Shown: in pieces, positions 61,794-64,000 of the stretch
Layout: every line of letters starts with the position of its first letter
How positions within the stretch are numbered: position 1 is the first letter of the stretch
Assembly: GCA_041396705.1 (NCBI GenBank)
Contig: JAWKYB010000002.1
Span: forward strand, 656,920 to 720,919
Source of the DNA: Alphaproteobacteria bacterium
GTDB lineage: Bacteria > Pseudomonadota > Alphaproteobacteria > CALKHQ01
DNA: 64,000 nt
Reading direction: 5' to 3'
Program-made: the position numbers and the translations under genes
Notes under the pieces: model-generated
Told to the model about the DNA's origin: nothing
Seen by the model: the letters and a program-made list of their open reading frames with translations, nothing else
Database searches by the model: none

Positions 61794-61869
61794 CCGTTCC
61801 TCCCGTAACAGGTCAGACACAGCCCGCCGCGGCGCGCGCAGCCGGCGCCGGTCTCCATCGCGATCGCGC

Positions 61870-62724
61870 TCATCGGATCTCCTCCTGTATCGCTACCCGG
61901 GCGCGGGCGCGGCGGACGCTGAGCGTCATCAGGATGGCGTAGACCGCGACCAGCGCGAACGAGAACAGGGTGGTCAGCACGCCGAAGGCGAACAGGTTGG
62001 GATGGATCTCGACCGAGAAGGTGCCGTAGATCGTCAGCGGCAGGGTCAGCTCGCCGCCGGACGCCAGCAGCGTGCGCGGGAACTCGTCGTAGCTCAGCGT
62101 GAAGGCGAACAGCAGCGACGACAGCACGCCGGGGAAGATCAGCGGGAAGGTGACCTTGCGGAAGGTGCGCACCGGGCTCGCCCCCAGGCTCATCGCCGCC
62201 TCCTCCACCGACCGGTCGAAGCGGTTGAAGAAGGCGAGCATGACCAGGAACGCGAACGGGTAGGTATAGACCACGTGCACGACGAAGGTGGTCGAGTACC
62301 AGTCGCGCTCGATGCCGAGCGAGGTCGAGGTCAGCGCGGTGCCGAGCCCGACCAGAATGCCCGGCACCATCATGCCCAGCACGACGAGGTAGAACACCAC
62401 GCCCGAGCCCTTGAAGCGCCGGCGAAACGCCTGCGCGGTCAGCACGCCGAGCACGGTGGAGGTGACCATGGTCATGAACGCCAGCGTCAGGCTGCGGAAC
62501 AGCGCCTCGCCGATCGGCAGCGGCGCCACGCGAGACGGCGGCGTCAGCCCGAAGATGTGCCGGTACCAGTAGGTCGAGAACTCGATGATCGGGAACTGCG
62601 GTCCGCCCTCGGGCCCGGTCTGGAAGCTGATGATGCTGAGCACCGCGAACGGGCCGTAGAGGAAGGCGATGAACAGCGCGGTGTAGACCGCGAGCGCGCC
62701 TTTGATGAAGGGCTGCCGGCCCAT
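61870..62724 (-). CDS. ABC transporter permease (PotC-like)
   Basis: A 284-residue inner-membrane protein with about six helices. The EAA-type loop EEAAMSLGASPVRTFRKVTFPLI contacts the ATPase. The family is that of PotC, the second permease of spermidine/putrescine importers. The ATG at 62724 gives MGRQPFIKGALAVYTALFIAF; the frame stays open upstream through the other permease gene and that part is not coding. Its start lies two bases after the upstream permease stop (TAG, 62727-62729), so the permeases are made together. Confidence 0.9.
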   Translation of the reverse strand: MGRQPFIKGALAVYTALFIAFLYGPFAVLSIISFQTGPEGGPQFPIIEFSTYWYRHIFGLTPPSRVAPLPIGEALFRSLTLAFMTMVTSTVLGVLTAQAFRRRFKGSGVVFYLVVLGMMVPGILVGLGTALTSTSLGIERDWYSTTFVVHVVYTYPFAFLVMLAFFNRFDRSVEEAAMSLGASPVRTFRKVTFPLIFPGVLSSLLFAFTLSYDEFPRTLLASGGELTLPLTIYGTFSVEIHPNLFAFGVLTTLFSFALVAVYAILMTLSVRRARARVAIQEEIR

Positions 62725-62726
62725 GC

Positions 62727-63611
62727 CTACAGCTCCTTGCGCAGGTTCACCACCCGCAGCAGCACCGTCACGATCACGCCCATGACCAGGGTCAGCACCA
62801 CGCCGACCACCGACGCGAACGCCCATTTCAGCGAGCCGGTCTGGGTGATGATGATGTTGCCGAGCAGGTTCACCTTCTTGCCCGACAGCGCGGCCGAGGT
62901 GGCGAACTCGCCCAGCACCATCACCGAGACGAAGATCGCCCCGACCACCAGCCCCGGCAGGCTGAGCGGCAACACGACGGTGCGGAAGATGTGCCACCAG
63001 CCGGCGCCGAGGTCGCGGGCCGCCTCGATCACGCTCTCGTCGATCCGGCTCAGCATGAAGGCGACCGGGCCGACCATGAACACGACGTAGATCTGGGTCA
63101 TGCCGATCAGCACGCTGAGCTCGGTGAACAGCAGCTCCTCGATCGGCGCGTCGATGATGCCGAGGCCCTGCAGGATCAGGTTGATCGCGCCCTCCTGGCC
63201 CAGCATCGGCCGCCAGGCCAGCACGCGGATCAGGAACGAGGTCCAGAACGGGATCACGCAGATGACCAGCAGCACCGTCTGCACGGTCTTGTTGCGCACG
63301 AACAGGCCGATATAGAGCCCGGCCGGATAGCCGATCACGATGGTCGCCGCCAGCACGATGATCCAGATCTTCAGCGTGGTGGCGAGCGAGGCGAGGTAGG
63401 TGTCGCTGGCAAAGAAGGCTTCCCAGCTCTGCGTGGTCAGCGTCGGCTCGATGGCGAAGGTGGTCTGCGTCCAGAAGCTGACGTAGACGATCATCGCCAG
63501 CGGCACGATCAGGAACAGCAGCATCCACAGCACGCCGGGGGCCAGCAACCACCGCGTGGTCCGCCCGTTGCGCCGCCGCGTGCCCGTTGCCGGGGCGTCG
63601 ACTGCGCTCAT
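62727..63611 (-). CDS. ABC transporter permease (PotB-like)
   Basis: A 294-residue inner-membrane protein with about six helices. The cytoplasmic loop EAARDLGAGWWHIFRTVVLPL is the EAA-type motif. The N-terminal MSAVDAPATGTRRRNGRTTRW is basic and cytoplasmic. It is the PotB-type permease that pairs with the PotC-like one. Start ATG at 63611. The next gene upstream is an ABC ATPase cut by the window edge. Confidence 0.9.
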   Translation of the reverse strand: MSAVDAPATGTRRRNGRTTRWLLAPGVLWMLLFLIVPLAMIVYVSFWTQTTFAIEPTLTTQSWEAFFASDTYLASLATTLKIWIIVLAATIVIGYPAGLYIGLFVRNKTVQTVLLVICVIPFWTSFLIRVLAWRPMLGQEGAINLILQGLGIIDAPIEELLFTELSVLIGMTQIYVVFMVGPVAFMLSRIDESVIEAARDLGAGWWHIFRTVVLPLSLPGLVVGAIFVSVMVLGEFATSAALSGKKVNLLGNIIITQTGSLKWAFASVVGVVLTLVMGVIVTVLLRVVNLRKEL

Positions 63612-63695
63612 GCCCGGCGTGCCGGCCGCAACGGCCGTGTCGGCAAGGGGCCCATCGCTCGCATCGTCCCGTCGTCTCCCATCGCGCCGCTGCGG

Positions 63696-64000
63696 CTAGG
63701 CCAGCGGCAGCACCCGTCCGTCGCCGACGCCCCAGCTAAGCCGGTAGGACGCGCCCGGGTCGAACGTTTCCGGCTCGCGGTGGCTGAGATGGTGCTCGAC
63801 CTCGATCACCCGGCCGCCGGCATGGCGGAAGAAGTGCATCATGGTCGAACCGGCATATTCGCTGGTCACGTAGATGACCTCGACCCCGGTCTCGTCCTCC
63901 GGCAGTGCGGCGTCGGCCGGCCGCACCGAGAGCTTGTCGATGCGCACCGCATAGGCGCCGGGCCCGGCAGGGCCGCCGCCGGCGGTGCGCAGGCGCCCCT
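63696..64000 (-). CDS. Partial ABC transporter ATP-binding protein, C-terminal TOBE domain
   Basis: The end of a gene that continues past the right edge on the minus strand. The visible about 100 residues form a TOBE_2-like domain: YAVRIDKLSVRPADA and GVEVIYVTSEYAGSTMMHFFRHAGGRVIEVEH, ending GDGRVLPLA. The frame is open to the last base, with the ATPase core outside. It lies 85 bases upstream of the PotB-like permease and on the same strand, so it is the first ATPase of the transporter, with the gene at 58530-59645 the second. Confidence 0.8.
   Translation of the reverse strand, partial: GRLRTAGGGPAGPGAYAVRIDKLSVRPADAALPEDETGVEVIYVTSEYAGSTMMHFFRHAGGRVIEVEHHLSHREPETFDPGASYRLSWGVGDGRVLPLA

Overview
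The window is very G+C-rich, uses almost only G or C at third codon positions, and carries a gene set (fused TAXI-type TRAP permease, LpxH-like phosphohydrolase, polyamine-type ABC transporter, hydantoinase/oxoprolinase pair) that points to a high-GC alphaproteobacterium, probably of the Rhodospirillales kind. This placement is an inference from gene content; no rRNA or tRNA gene, CRISPR array, insertion sequence or phage gene was recognised.

Left arm (1-16467): an FMN-binding glutamate-synthase-like protein; a small hypothetical gene; an SCP2-type thiolase; an overlapping surface-glycan group on the minus strand (asparagine synthase-like amidotransferase, GT4 and GT2 glycosyltransferases); and, across an AT-rich divergent promoter region, an LpxH-like phosphohydrolase with an overlapping GT4 gene. 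Then come minus-strand genes for a PRC-barrel periplasmic protein, a Tat-exported papain-like protease, a GguC/AraD1-type FAH-fold protein, a KefB/C-type CPA2 antiporter, and a large secreted caspase-fold protein whose catalytic cysteine appears to be lost.

Centre (16719-44556): one plus-strand, apparently complete type VI secretion locus: tssA, tssB, tssC, a second tssC, tssE, tssF, tssG, hcp, vgrG, a DUF6931-like gene, an FHA gene (tagH), tssJ, tssK, tssL (with fused OmpA domain), tssM, tagF, a PP2C phosphatase (pppA), a HAMP/DUF3365 membrane protein with a CxxCH haem-c motif, a Ser/Thr kinase (ppkA), a PAAR-like tip gene and clpV. All 13 core parts are present. Kinase, phosphatase, FHA protein and TagF form a threonine-phosphorylation switch; no TagQRST genes are present, and the haem-c protein sits where an input sensor would be useful. 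A sequence with perfect sigma-54 spacing lies upstream of tssB. A strong hairpin with a T-tract (serving the opposite strand) marks the right edge.

Right arm (44609-64000): a secreted fasciclin-domain protein with a perfect CRP-type palindrome upstream; a minus-strand operon of TAXI solute-binding protein, fused TRAP permease, LpxL/HtrB-like acyltransferase and DUF1810 protein; a TerC-family membrane protein; a plus-strand catabolic cluster (class III aminotransferase, hydantoinase/oxoprolinase B and A subunits, RidA, cupin); two small minus-strand genes; and a minus-strand polyamine-type ABC transporter with two permeases, a Tat-type binding protein, two ATPases (one cut by the window end) and an embedded SDR dehydrogenase.
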